DNA of 64,000 nt from Stomoxys calcitrans (GCF_963082655.1 NC_081554.1:60393933-60457932), one strand, 5' to 3'; counted from the first letter of the stretch, positions 33,329-44,935 are shown. The notes: generated by a model not told the origin, from the letters alone. Numbers and translations: made by a program.

Positions 33329-33935
33329 AAGGGTGATTTTTTTGAGGTTAGGATTTTCATGCATTAGTATTTGACAGATCACGTGGGATTTCAGACATGG
33401 TGTCAAAGAGAAAGATGCTCAGTATGCTTTGACATTTCATCATGAATAGACTTACTAACGAGCAACGCTTGCAAATCATTGAATTTTATTACCAAAATCA
33501 GTGTTCGGTTCGAAATGTGTTCAAATTTTGACAAATTTTGTTCAGCGATGAGGCTCATTTCTGGTTGAATGGCTACGTAAATAAGCAAAATTGCCGCATT
33601 TGGAGTGAAGAGCAACCAGAAGCCGTTCAAGAACTGCCCATGCATCCCGAAAAATGCACTGTTTGGTGTGGTTTGTACGCTGGTGGAATCATTGGACCGT
33701 ATTTTTTCAAATATGCTGTTGGACGCAACGTTACGGTGAATGAACACATTTCGAACCGAACACTGATTTTGGTAATAAAATTCAATGATTTGCAAGCGTT
33801 GCTCGTTAGTAAGTCTATTCATGATGAAATGTCAAAGCATACTGAGCATCTTTCTCTTTGACACCATGCCTGAAATCCCACGTGATCTGTCAAATACTAA
33901 TGCATGAAAATCCTAACCTCAAAAAAATCACCCTT
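33329..33935. mobile_element. 607-bp fold-back Tc1/mariner-type element (copy 1)
   Basis: Two arms of 195 bases (33329-33523 and 33741-33935) are inverse copies; the outer ends read AAGGGTGATTTTTTTGAGGT with TA on each side. Each arm contains the start of a transposase frame, MNRLTNEQRLQIIEFYYQNQ. The 217-base centre encodes a catalytic-core piece on the plus strand, FSDEAHFWLNGYVNKQNCR through GGIIGPYFF, with the first catalytic aspartate only. The overlapping frames (139 aa minus strand, 107 aa plus strand) cannot make a working enzyme. The 607-bp copy at 51885-52491 is the same element in the other orientation. Confidence 0.9.
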
Positions 33936-34185
33936 TACATGTACCTCACCGTCACCTACTGAAGTCGTCATGCCACGAGAGAATTACGTCTTCCAACTTA
34001 TAGTAGCTGGAGCAAAGTCTAATGTCCCTCCACGTCACGTAGTGGCATCATGATGTAAGAAGTGAACCATGTCTACGAATCAATAGTAGTGAGACCACCA
34101 CTGGGTGTTTCCCAGGCAGAAAGCCACTTAACCATTGCCTGAGCGTCATAGTCCCGTATTGTCAAAGTCACTTTGACATGGAATT
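33936..34185. other. Non-coding sequence between fold-back element and SINE
   Basis: I see no gene or repeat relationship in this short gap. Confidence 0.4.
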
Positions 34186-34488
34186 AAATGCAAATTTTCC
34201 CATGAACATTCCATTAAGGAACAGGGGCATAATGCTCATTTATCAATGAGTGATATCCGATTCAAGTTTAAGTTGGATAATAAGGGATTTCCTTTTTATA
34301 GCCGAGTGTGCACGGTGCGACACATTTTGGGGAGAAGTTTTTACATGGCATTGTACCTCACAAATGTCGCCAGCATTAGGAGAGGATAAACCGCCGCTGA
34401 AAATGTTATTCTGATATTCTCGCTAGGATTCGAACCCAGGCATTCTGCGCCATAGGCAAAGATTCACCTCTGCGCTACTGTGGCCTCC
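34186..34488 (-). mobile_element. tRNA-headed SINE (family 1), diverged
   Basis: Inverse orientation: tail TTTTCCCATGAACATTCCAT, body phrases, B-box complement GGATTCGAACC at about 34427, head complement CTCTGCGCTACTGTGGCC ending 34488. Several small deletions, including in the A-box side. Confidence 0.8.
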
Positions 34489-34494
34489 ATGGGA

Positions 34495-36870
34495 TCAGAT
34501 CTCACAAGTTGTATAAAGCCCAGTGTCCCATAAACACAGGAGACATTGTGGTTTTTGCTTCGTGTCCATGGCTGTCATACTATTTTTTCTAGATGACGAT
34601 ATAAATGCTACTGCTGAAATTATTGAGAAGATAATTTTAAATGAAATGAGGACATTTATTCCAGTTAAGACTATAAAGGCTAAATCAGACGACAAAAGTT
34701 GGTTTAACCAGACATGCAGAGATGCTGTCAGATCGAAAGAGGTGGCATTCAGGAACTGGCGCTTGGTTAAAATTCCAATACTGAACTGCTGCGCAAGCAG
34801 GCAAGATCTTCATGTGCCAAAATGCTTAGGCGCGAAAAATTTCTTTACGAACAGCGCCTACGCACTAGGGTTCTTGCTTCTACATGAGGAAGTAAGAGCT
34901 TCTGGTCGTTTGTGTCTGGTTTATAAAGGGTAGTTCTCCATCTATCCCAACTTTCGTTATCTATCTATCCCAAACATTCACTGACCCGGTTGATGAGGCT
35001 AACCTGTTGGCTGATATGTTTGCAGGGAACTCCTCCCTGTCGGATAGCAATCAACCACTCCACTTTATCGAAAATGTATCTAGCGTCGTGCATGATAGTT
35101 TTTCGAACTAGTGGATTTAAAAGGGCTCTTGAGAATCTCGACGTAAATAAATCCGCGGGCCCGGATTGCATATCAACACTTGTCTTGCGCAAGTGTTCCT
35201 CGACGCTGCCTTTTCAACCTTGACTATCATGAGGGAGTCTTCCCAGCGCGTTAGAAGGTTGCGTAGGTTCAGCAAATACCCAAGAAGGGTGGGGCGAACA
35301 AGCTTGCGAATTATCAACCACTTTTCTTTATCGAAAATGTTTTTGGCATCATGTCCCAGATATTTTGCGGAAGGTTGCGAACGTTTAGCCTATACCCAAG
35401 AAGGGTGGGGCGAACAACCCTGCAAATTACCGGCCAATTGCGATATGCTCCGCTCTCTTCAAGGTTATGGAGAGCATGATTAATCACCATCTTAAGAGGT
35501 ATTTAGAGTCTAATGGACTTCTTAAAGACCAACAGTATGGGTTCCGCAGAAATCGCTCTGCGGGCGACCTCATGGCATTTCTGTCGAAGCGTTGGAGCCG
35601 CTCAATCGGTAATGGCTTCGTTCGATTTATTTAGAGCTTCCTCAGAGATAGCACTATACGAGTCGCAATAGATGGGTTATCATCCAATGAGCATAAATTG
35701 GCCGCAGGTATAGCCTAGAGCTTTGTCCTTTCTTCTTCTCTTTTTCTTATTTACATCAACGATCTGTTGAGTCAGACATCGAATTCGATCTACTCATTAG
35801 CGGATGGCGGTAATCTCAGTCATTCGTACTCATTCGACCATAGGCTGAGTCTTTGAGAGATTGAGGACATGAGGCGGGTTATGGACGATACACGCTGCCA
35901 GGATTTGCTGGCCATTTCTGAGTAGGGTCGAATGAATCGAGTAGATTTTAATGCACCGAAAACTCAGTGCTGTTTGTTGTCACACAAACGATCCGCTGAC
36001 CCAATATGATCATCTTTGTTTATCAACGGTATAGATGTTATGCAATCAGAAGCTCATGATGTTCTGGGCATGAAAATACAAAGTGATGCCCGTTGGGCTC
36101 AACATGTTAGAAATATTCAAGTGTTTATGCTTCCTTAAACGGTTAAGAATTACTTCACTCCTTCTGACCTTTTTAACATCAATACCATTTTCGTAAGGCC
36201 GAAAATGGAGTACAACTCAGATGTATGATCTGGAGCTTCAAAATCATCCCTGAAGCAACTGAACCATGTACAGAGGAGGGCGATGGCGTTGATTGGGGAC
36301 AGTAGGGTATCCAACTCTATTGCCTCCCTTGAACATCGTCGCAATGTGGGTTGTTTGGCGCTGTTCAATCGATTCTTTCATGGTGTGTGTTCTTATTCCT
36401 GATGAAGGAATCAGCAATATTGGACATTTCAGGAACTCGCAAACGTTTGTAATTGATTGGCTACCGGACCGGACAATGCACTATAGAGAGAATTCGAAGA
36501 AATTATAAAAAAATATACACAGAGAGAAAAAAGATGTTTATAAAGATTATGCAATTATGAAAGAAGGAGAGAGTTGAGCGAACATCACAACCGATACTTT
36601 CATGGTGTATTTTCTTATTCCTGATGAATGAATGTTTGTTAGAAATACTGACATTCCAGGAACTCGCACACGCTTGTAATTGATTGGCCAGCGGACCGGA
36701 CAATGCATAATAGAGAGAATTCTTATTTCGCCCGAACCGTTCGTGTGTGGAATAGACTTTCGACAAATGTTTTTCCCACCCACTATGACATCCTCTTACT
36801 CATACTTGTTTAAATTTAACTCAATACCCTACTGTCTCCAAATACAAAATTGATAAATATCCGTAACACT
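34495..36870 (+). pseudogene. Jockey/CR1-like LINE, inactivated RT
   Basis: Ordered fragments of one pol ORF: linker INATAEIIEKIILNEMRTF (34600-34657) and WFNQTCRDAVRSKEVAFRNW (34702-34760), RALENLDVNKSAGPDCIST (35120-35178), NGLLKDQQYGFRRNRSAG (35515-35568), YSLADGG at 35795-35815 where YADD would be expected, MNRVDFNAPKTQCCLLSHK (35935-35990), LGMKIQSDARWAQHV (36066-36110), RRAMALIGDSRVSNSIASL (36278-36330). The catalytic box is destroyed and there are many stops and frameshifts. Near 35040-35440 parts are duplicated (PKKGG-like CCAAGAAGGGTGGGGCGAAC occurs twice). A piece of the 3' end is repeated at 36595-36780. Confidence 0.8.
36505..36577. repeat. Copy of a segment found next to the host exon
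   Basis: ATATACACAGAGAGAAAAAAG through TTATGCAATTATGAAAGAA is repeated almost exactly at 38106-38163. Here it lies between two partial copies of the LINE tail. Confidence 0.85.
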
Positions 36871-36879
36871 TAATAAAAT

Positions 36880-38090
36880 GTAATCCTAACATAAAAAAAA
36901 TTGTTTAACTAAAATCAGTTTTATTTCCAAATTTTAAGGACAAATTTCCTATGGTGTAAGACTTTTTACTTGAAGGAAAAGAACTTTAACCATATCATCA
37001 TCACTTTGCATCCTATAATAAAACATAAATGTCCTTAATGTTGAATTGACATTGTACCTTAGATAAAGAAATGAAAGTGTCTTTCAATATTTATATTCAA
37101 AAAGAAGAAAAAGTGTTGGAAAAAACTAATTTTGTGAAGCAAAATGAAATTCAGTTAGGGAGTAGAATTCAAAAGGAAAAGGTTGTGCCAGTTCCAGACA
37201 TTTTATTTAAAGATCTACAACCTATTTTAAAGTTTTCCTTTTATCAAAGAAAATATATTTAATTTGTTTAAACTTCCTTTTGTGTACAAAATAACATTGT
37301 TGTCCTAATACGCCTATTGCAAGTTTCCCAATCGTAAATTAAAATTGATATTTAAAAATTATTTAATAAAATATTTTTTTTTGATTTGAAAGAATAAGTT
37401 TAATACTTACCTTTTATAGTTTATTAAAATAAATATGTGGTTAAATTAAAAAAAAAAAACACATATATATATGAAAAATTGTAAATACAAGTTTCCTTCA
37501 AACCAAGCACCACATGCCCAATTCCATATGACATTAGCTATGAGAAAACAAAATCAATGTCATAAACCTGTAAAGTCAAAATATATTTACAGAAAAGTAA
37601 ATCCAATTGTAAACAATTGCATGGTTATATAAGAATCCAATTTCTGTCACTAACAACAAGACAATATCGAAAGAAATCAATGCAAAATTTGGACTAAAAA
37701 TTTTCTACAAAAACAAAACATAATTTTTTATTCCATAAACAATTGACTTCACATCACCAAACAAAAAAAAAACTGAATAAAAATGTTTGAGTGAATGAAA
37801 AGGAGCGTAAACAAATTTTGAAGAAACCTTTTTGAGATGTTGGAGATATTTCAAAAATTTCAATTGCTGCAAGGTTAAGAAATTTTTTATTTAGTATCTC
37901 AAAAAAGGTCAGGCATTCTCGGTATTTCCAATTGCTGTAATGAATGCTCTTCAATCAACTGATTGAGAATAACTTTAAGTGAGATGTGAATCAAATGCAA
38001 CAATGCAAATATGAGAATATCGTTATTAAAGAAAATTAACCAGAGAAGAACGTAGTAACACCATTTATAAAGTACAGACAATTTGTGACT
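36880..38090. other. AT-rich non-coding sequence
   Basis: No gene. The open frame at 37071-37262 (63 codons, Lys-rich) starts with ATG but has no recognisable motif; its composition fits chance. Part of this stretch may be downstream flank of the minus-strand exon at 38.5 kb. Confidence 0.45.
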
Positions 38091-38091
38091 C

Positions 38092-38169
38092 TAAGAAATT
38101 AAAAAAAATATATACACAGAGAGAAAAAAGATGTTTATAAAGATTATGCAATTATGAAAGAAAGAGAGA
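38092..38169. repeat. Segment shared with 36505-36577
   Basis: Near-identical over more than 50 bases, including ACAGAGAGAAAAAAGATGTT. It lies about 330 bases beyond the stop codon of the host exon, possibly in its 3' untranslated region. Confidence 0.8.
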
Positions 38170-38500
38170 GTGCAGCGAACTTCACTTCGCTTCGCTTTAT
38201 CTCCTTCTAAAAAGTGTCATATCATATGCTGGTAATATTAAAAAAAACACAATCCAATAGAAAAAGTGAAAGAGACAGACACATATCAAGGAACAATTGA
38301 ACAAACGAATGCTGCTATGATTGTTTTTGAGATATTTTTTAGATATACAGAACAGTACAAAATGCTATTATATAGACGTTATATATGAAGATGGTTACAG
38401 ACAGACGTAGCACCAGATTTGTTGTCTCTAGGTTTTCGTTATTGTATAATACACAGCCTGTATTTGTTTTGGTTTGTTGCATGTAGTGGTAGTGGTAAGT

Positions 38501-39583
38501 TCAACATTCAATATATGTGGATGTAGTAACTGGATCCTCTTTGCGAGTTGCTACTGACCTGTTTGATGTTGGTGATGTTGCATATAACATGGAAGCTGGA
38601 GCACTTTCCACCGATATCGTAGACAGCCTATGGGCGGGCTGTATGGGTGCGGACAGTTGTCCGATGGGCTGTGATAATTTTCTTTGTTGCGTTTGTGTTT
38701 GTGTTGGTATCGCTAGACGTGTGACCGCCGTACCGAATGCTGGATCATAGCTGAAGGAAACCTTTTTGGGCGGCAATGTGTGGGGTCCCATGGCAGCTGC
38801 CCCCTCTGGTGAACCACTGTAGAAAGGCGAGAATGGATAGATACCTGTGGCATCGCTAGCACTATAGGCCACATGATTAATGGGTGAATGAGACCTGGGA
38901 CTTTTGCGACCAACCAATGTTGTATTTGCAACTCCTACACTTCCCGCTGCTCCTGCCGCTGCTGCTGCACCCATATGAGATGGTGATTGTGAAGGACTTA
39001 TGGGTATGGGATGAGAACTTTTCTGTAGTGTATTGGCATAGAGTAAAGGTGAGAATTGATCTGAAGCCTCATCGAAATCCTCCTCGTTGTCATCATCTTC
39101 ATCCAAATCCTCGGCACCATATTGACTGGTGGTTATGCTAACACCCGGACTATACACTCTGGAGAACTCCATGGGTAGCTTATAACGTTCATCTCCCATA
39201 GCCAGATTGGTGTAAATATTGCTATCCGATGCAACCACCTGGGCATTGGCATCACCCAAATTGCCTCTCATAGTCGACTCCATGCCCGATGATTTCCATA
39301 TGCTTTCATCTACACAAAACGAGGAACGTCCTGAGCCAGTTTTATTATAGAAATACACATTTTGCGGATCGCCTCCTTGAGTTGTGGGCAATATCTGGCA
39401 GGGAGCAAACTCATTGCCGGCAGTGGCCGACACTGAAGTAGCCAGCATTTGGTGCACTACATTGGAGGCTATGTGCGGCGTGCTAAAAGCTCTTTTGCGA
39501 TTGCTACCCAAATCGCCTGCAGTGTTACCAGAAATTTGCGTACCAATCAAGGCCTGGGTGAGACTGGATATGCTTCTACTCAT
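38501..39583 (-). CDS. Unidentified host protein, probable terminal exon
   Basis: The only ORF here that looks like a host gene: 360 codons from MSRSISSLTQ, with third-position G/C use and low-complexity content unlike the surrounding AT-rich DNA. The frame stays open to an earlier ATG at 39715 (404 aa), but those 44 codons look like intron sequence (pyrimidine-rich, CCCCCACCC). An acceptor such as GTGATGAG or GAGTAG at 39574-39583 is possible, so the true start may be a splice site. Visible parts (numbering from MSRS): Ser/Thr-rich start, acidic run DLDEDDDNEEDFDE (159-172), PISPSQSPSH (194-203), Ala/Gly run (205-215), RKSPRSHSP (226-234), KKVSFSYD (273-280; KVSF fits the RVxF docking motif for protein phosphatase 1), TQTQTQQRKLSQP (294-306), C-terminus STYIEC. 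No membrane segment or catalytic domain. I do not recognise the family; a cytoplasmic regulatory tail of a larger protein is one possibility. Confidence 0.7.
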   Translation of the reverse strand: MSRSISSLTQALIGTQISGNTAGDLGSNRKRAFSTPHIASNVVHQMLATSVSATAGNEFAPCQILPTTQGGDPQNVYFYNKTGSGRSSFCVDESIWKSSGMESTMRGNLGDANAQVVASDSNIYTNLAMGDERYKLPMEFSRVYSPGVSITTSQYGAEDLDEDDDNEEDFDEASDQFSPLLYANTLQKSSHPIPISPSQSPSHMGAAAAAGAAGSVGVANTTLVGRKSPRSHSPINHVAYSASDATGIYPFSPFYSGSPEGAAAMGPHTLPPKKVSFSYDPAFGTAVTRLAIPTQTQTQQRKLSQPIGQLSAPIQPAHRLSTISVESAPASMLYATSPTSNRSVATRKEDPVTTSTYIEC

Positions 39584-39719
39584 CACAAAGCAAACAAATG
39601 TATATGAGACATATGGGTGGGGGTGGATGGTTAGGTGTCGGGCGCCGGTGATTGTGTGGTGGTTTAAATTGCAAAATTTATAGTACATGATGATGTTTCG
39701 TTGATTTAGGTTCATGATT

Positions 39720-40764
39720 TTTGTTTTTCAACCGGCGAATTCGAAAAAGCATTCGTACACATGGTTATCGCAGTTTATACATTCGATTTCAATTGGATAT
39801 CGTAAGCATTTTGATAATTTGATTTCGAAAATCAAAATTTTACAAAATTTGACATTTGAGTGTGGGTGTGTGTATTTTGTGATTGATTTTCATAGAGATT
39901 TTTTTTTTTTGGAGTGTAAAAAAATTCCAATAAAAAAGAAGAGAAGAAAAAAGAAAATAAAATGTTACCAATATTTTTATTTTTGAAATGTGCCAAAAAT
40001 TTCTAAATTATAAAAACTTAAGACTACGCTTATAGTCGAGAGAGAGAGAGAGAGGGAAATATATATATAGAATTAGGGCAATCTCATGCTTTAAATGCTT
40101 TTCTTTTTCTCTTTATCCAGATTTTAGATAGGAAAATAATTTACATTAGGGAAAAACAGGGAAATCATATTGAAATTCAAAGCTAACCAATTTGGGTTTT
40201 TCACAATTTTGATAACCAATCATGAAGGTAGAGATTGTTTGGCTATATATATGTTTATGTGGTATTCAATGAAAGTGAGTTAATTTTTCTTATTTTCAGT
40301 TATGCATAGACTTATTGATTTTAAATATTATTTAGAATTCCTGCAAAACTAATAGTTTCTCTTAAACAATAGTTGTATTTGTAGAAAATTCAACCAAGCC
40401 AGTGCATTAAAATTCAAACATCGATTCCGTTGTACAATTTTGATAACATTTAATTTATTTACTATTTATAGTATTGTATTTAGTTATTCAAGTATTTAGT
40501 TTTTCAAGTTTATAACAAGAAAACAATTTTTTTTGAAAATTTTTTAAAAACAATTTCTAAAAAATTTTTCTTATATCGCCCACTAAGTTTTTACTACAAA
40601 AAAACTTAGATTTTGACCAAAATGGTGGGCCTATCGCCGTAACTAGATTTTTGTAATAAAGAAATCATCCAATGCTATTAAACACTAAAATGGTTCCCAG
40701 AAATTTAACTCTCAAAAAATCTCATAAACATTTTTTAAAAGGCAATTTTTTCTTAAAACGTGAC
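39720..40764. other. AT-rich non-coding sequence with GA microsatellite
   Basis: No exon recognised. (GA)n at about 40038-40055 followed by (TA)n. This stretch lies upstream of the minus-strand exon and may be its intron or 5' flank. Confidence 0.45.
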
Positions 40765-41680
40765 ATTATATGCACGCAAAAAAACTAAAACGCAACAAAC
40801 AAAGTAATTTTTAAACGGCAAACAATGTAATTTTTGAACGAAATTTTTCTTTTATTGTAACTGAGTAACGTTTCGCTTCAACATATAAAAGTTTTCCATT
40901 AACGTAGCTTTGTTGAATGTAACTAACTTTGTTTATTGTAAACCCTTTTGCAGCTTCGCTTACTGCAAAATGACCTATCTTTTGTTGTAAAACCAAGAAC
41001 TCTTTAAGTGTTTCAATAGCCGCAAACGATTATTCGTTTACCGGGCGAATAATTGATTTCCTTATGTCTCTCCTACTAGAGAAAAAGGAAGAGTTTTTGT
41101 CATACTATTGGGCATAAATGTGTACGTACACAACAAAATAATCCCAAGCAAGCCCATGTGCGTCCACATTATTGCAATAGCGTGCTGTTTTAAACATTTT
41201 ACTGCTGATGTTTTTTTTTGACTGAGCAAAGAACATTCATTATGTTGAGCAGCTGGTTCGAGTGCGGGTTGTAAATTCGAAGAGAGAAATTTTTAAAAGA
41301 TTCGACTTAGGGACAAAAATGCTGATATGTCTAATGACAAAAATCATTAGAGAAGCAGACAAAAGGCTGCCAGGTACAAGAAACACGACATGAATTTCTA
41401 AAGCACATACAATGTTTAGTAATATTTGAGCGGTAAAGAAATATTCAACCTAAAGTAGGAATTTAAATGTGCGAAAACAATAACTCCCATAAGTAGTATT
41501 TTGTTTTATTTATAGCCCAATGAATACAGCAAATAATAATACACAACCATATTGTAGTTGTGCGAAAATGGAACGCTTTTAACATAATTTTGTATCATGA
41601 CATCGAAATAAATCCACATAAACTCGGAAAGAGTTTGAATTAACAAATAAGATCTGCTTATAATTGATAAAAAAAATTGA
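40765..41680. mobile_element. Unclassified TIR element, truncated copy 2
   Basis: It is homologous, over its whole length, to 5395-6570: GCACGCAAAAAAACTAAAA at the left end, TTTTTCTTTTATTGTAACTG, TTCGTTTACCGGGCGAATAA, CCAGGTACAAGA, and AGATCTGCTTATAATTG near the right end. Here the 250-base internal unit is single. The outer AGAGTGTA of the terminal repeat is not present, and the right part is missing where a LINE begins (41683). Confidence 0.7.
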
Positions 41681-41682
41681 GT

Positions 41683-43165
41683 TTGAATTATGTTACAACA
41701 TTAAATCGAACAGAGCATGTCGAAAAAGCGGAAGTTTGTAGGGATGTGTATTACACACGGCCCAAGGAATACAATAGGATTACCAGAGCGGTAAAACGTG
41801 CCTCCTGGAAGCTTTTCTCCGAACAGGTCGATAGCGTTAACGACGCCGTTAAGATAAAAAAGGTTTCTCTCAAAAACCCATGTCCAAACTGAAACTTTAG
41901 TAGACGACATGGTAGTGAGAGCAGAGACAACGGAGGACATGTTGGACTTTTGACGAAAACCCATTTTCCACAGGATTTGACTTTTTGGACTTTTTGGTGA
42001 AACAATCCTTGAGGAATTTCAAACCATATAAGTCACCCGGACCTGATTGAATATTTCCGGCGTTATCACAGCGTGCCTAGGACTTGCATATACTCCGAAA
42101 GCCTGGCAGGAGGCAAGGGTGGTGTTTATACCCAAGCCCGGCAAGGCATGTTATGCGACACCAAAGCCTACAGACCCATAAGCCTTACGTCCTTTCTACA
42201 ATCCGACACCATGATAAACAGTAGGACATCCAGCGAACTGCTCAAATACAAACAGCATGCCTATGTCAAGGAAAGGTCGGTGGAGACAGCCCTGCACCCG
42301 TTTGTGCATAAAATAGAAGAATTCTTCGATGCCAAAACGTACATCCTGGCGGTATGCATTGACGTCGAGGGGGCTTTTAACAATGTGTGGACCGACACAC
42401 TGATCCAATCCTTAGACCAGTATCGGGTGGTCCCGGTCCTTAGAGACTGGATAAACCATATGCTAAGGAACAGGTAGATAAATTGAACGAAATGCGTGAA
42501 GTGGTGTGGTGCTAACGCGAGGACGTCGAGTGTGAACATATATACCGACAGTAAAATTGCCATAAGGGCAATAACAACCAGGTCGGTTGTAAGAAGGAGA
42601 TTAGCGCCTTCTCTGAGGATGGGAAAAAGCCGCATCGTTTGGGTGCGGGTCCATAACGGAGTAAGGGGAAATAAAAGGGCAGACGATTTGGCGTTGCAGG
42701 CCAGAGGACTGCCATCAATTGGTTAACCCGAAGCCTTTCGGGTCGACGCAGTCCGAGTTAAGGGAGTGGGCGACGAATGCGCATGCAACATTGTGGAACA
42801 GTGTAACAATCGGTAAGACGGCGAAAATCCTATGGGGGGATTCAGATCGTGAGAAGACGAGGCTATTACTAAAAGGAAGCAAGAAGGAGGTCAGTATAGC
42901 TATTGATATCATATCGGGACACATAGGACTACGAGCTCACTTATGTAAAATCGGTGCGGCAAGTGATAGCATGTATAGGGCATGGGGGAAGATGATGAGC
43001 AGTTGGAGCATTTCTTTTGTCATTGCCCGGCGTTCGCGTCTAACAGATACAGGCACTTAGGCGGAGACACAATACCAGACATGAACCAACTTAAGGGAGT
43101 GGTATTGAAAATCAATTAACGATTTTGTAAGTAGCACGGAATTTCTAACTTGAGTATCTGGTGGG
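41683..43165 (+). pseudogene. LOA/I-like LINE: RT part, deletion, RNase H, C-terminus
   Basis: Ordered fragments: linker RAVKRASWKLFSEQVDSVND (41790-41850), an RT run of about 120 codons (AYRPISLTSFLQSDTMINSR, HAYVKERSVETALHPFVHKI, AVCIDVEGAFNNVWTDTLIQ, 42160-42476; the second contains the first catalytic aspartate block), then a jump at about 42480 to RNase H (IYTDSKIAIRAITTR near 42540 and HNGVRGNKRADDLALQA near 42650) and the knuckle region near 42980. RT boxes with YXDD are deleted. The 3' tail is cut at about 43160, without the CAACCTAACC end. Nearest relatives here: 1081-2230, 16080-16814, 49262-50605. Confidence 0.8.
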
Positions 43166-43399
43166 TCGTAAGTGTCTGGTGTGTCGTGAATGTCACGTGG
43201 ATGTATCGTGAGTCGTGATTAGTGGTGTGAGCATGATTTCACATACTCACGCTCGAAGAATTTTAATTCAATCATGGTCACTTACGAATTAAATACGGAC
43301 CTCACGGGTAAAACGACAACTCACGTACATGCACACCTCGTTTCAAGTCCATCCATTAACTGTATATTCAGGTTGTAGCTGGCAATCTTGGGGATACAC
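43166..43399. other. Short GTGTCGTGA-rich stretch
   Basis: A region with repeated GTGTCGTGA/CACGTGGA phrases between a LINE and a repeat block. Nothing else recognised. Confidence 0.35.
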
Positions 43400-44935
43400 A
43401 TCATCGTACCCTAAGATGAGCGCGACCAGCTTAAGGGACTCATATATTAATCATGACAATATGGGACTCAAATGAAAGGTATTTGTAGTAGAAAAGTAGA
43501 AAATGAATCTGATATCCAATTTGGGGACAAATATATAGAGGCTCATCCCACGCCCCAAACACCCCCAAACAGGACACATTTACCGACAATATGGCAATGT
43601 CGGACTCAAATGAGAGGTTGTTTGGGGGGTTGCAATGTGGGAGAAAATCGAAAAAAAATTGTAAAATATATGCCGTGTGAGAATGAGTAGATATATCTCT
43701 TTGAAAAGGTTAGAGCTGAGGTGTTAACGAAATCGTGTAATATATTTCAAGGCCCTAGGTTGTTCTGGCGCCTTTTGGCAGGCCCCAAAGTTGGTCACCT
43801 CGGTATTTCGAAAAATTGTTCAGGCCGCCTTATCTTCATTTATGGTCTGATTTTAAGTCCGCTTGAGGTCTTCAACATCTCCAATGGTTTCGGAGATATT
43901 CGAAAATTGTGAATTTTTTTAATTTTGACCGATATCTTCGCTATTTGCAAAGGTATTTGCGGTTCAATATTCATTTTTATCCATGATTTGGATTCGTGAC
44001 AAATTTTACAACGACTTTGCCGCCAATGTATACATCTGATTATACAGTTAAAAGTTTGGAAGTAAGAAAATATGAAAAAAGTGTATTTTTGTATTTTTTG
44101 ACAAAAAAAAGTATTTTATTGATTAGGCTTTATTGAAAAAACTTGGTTCAATATCTTAATTTTTCTTTTTAAAGGGAACACATTGAAGGTGCGTTAAGTG
44201 AAATTTGAACAAGATATGTCAACTTAAATGGGTGCTATATGTATTCAAAGTAGGCAATTTTTTATTAAAAAATTGGAAAATCCCCTCGAGCTCAAAATTT
44301 CCAAAGTATAGATCCTCCAATTGTGTATATTTTTTTTACTCCATATGTCCCCTAAACCCATGCAAGAAATAGTTTGCTCTTAACAATATTTGTAGCCTCC
44401 ACAGCAAATTAACTAAAAAATGCCGATTTTGAAACCATCTTTGCTCCAACTTTAGGGCCTGCAAAAGGCTCCCGGACAACCTAGGGCCTTTTTTATTAAA
44501 AAATTGGAAAATCCCCTCGAGCTCAAAATTTTCAAAGTATAGATCCACCAATTGGGTGCATATTTTTTTTACTCCATGTCCCCTAAACCCACGCAAAAAA
44601 TAGTTTGCACCTAACAATATTTGTAGCCTCCACAGCAAATTTACTAAAAAATGCCGATTTTGAAACCATCTTTGCAACAACTTTAGGGCGTGCCAAAAGG
44701 CGCCCGGACAACCCAGGGCCTTGAAATTTCGTACACGATCCCGTTAACACCTCAGCTCGACCTACCCCAAACAAACAGGATATGCTTACCGGCCATGGCA
44801 ATTTGGAACTCAAATGAAAGGTGTTTGGAAGTAGAGCACGAATCTGATATTTTTTCAGGGCCAAGTCTCTGAGTGACCACCCCGCCTCGTAAACACCCCC
44901 CAAACATGATATATTTTTGATTTTTTAATTAGCAG
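43400..44935. repeat. Compound repeat block with inverted and direct internal copies
   Basis: A segment with GAGCTGAGGTGTTAACG, TCAAGGCCCT.GGTTGT and GCGCCTTTTGGCA lies at about 43705-43790 and, inverted, at 44690-44762. A second segment with GACTCAAATGAAAGGT and GAATCTGATAT occurs in direct orientation at about 43467 and 44810, and once more at 51030-51190. No coding capacity; open frames on the minus strand (44336-44680, 44583-44903) follow the repeat. Confidence 0.65.
44255..44730. repeat. Tandem duplication of about 235 bp
   Basis: Units at about 44255-44489 and 44490-44724 share TTTTTTATTAAAAAATTGGA, AAATCCCCTCGAGCTCAAAA, CAATATTTGTAGCCTCCACA and AATGCCGATTTTGAAACCAT. Confidence 0.9.

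Noticed and set aside
37071..37262. 63-codon ORF near the host exon
   Set aside because: Lys/Glu-rich, short, no recognisable domain and no support for splicing.
44336..44903. Two minus-strand ORFs of 106-114 codons
   Set aside because: They repeat the same peptide because of the 235-base tandem duplication; non-coding repeat.
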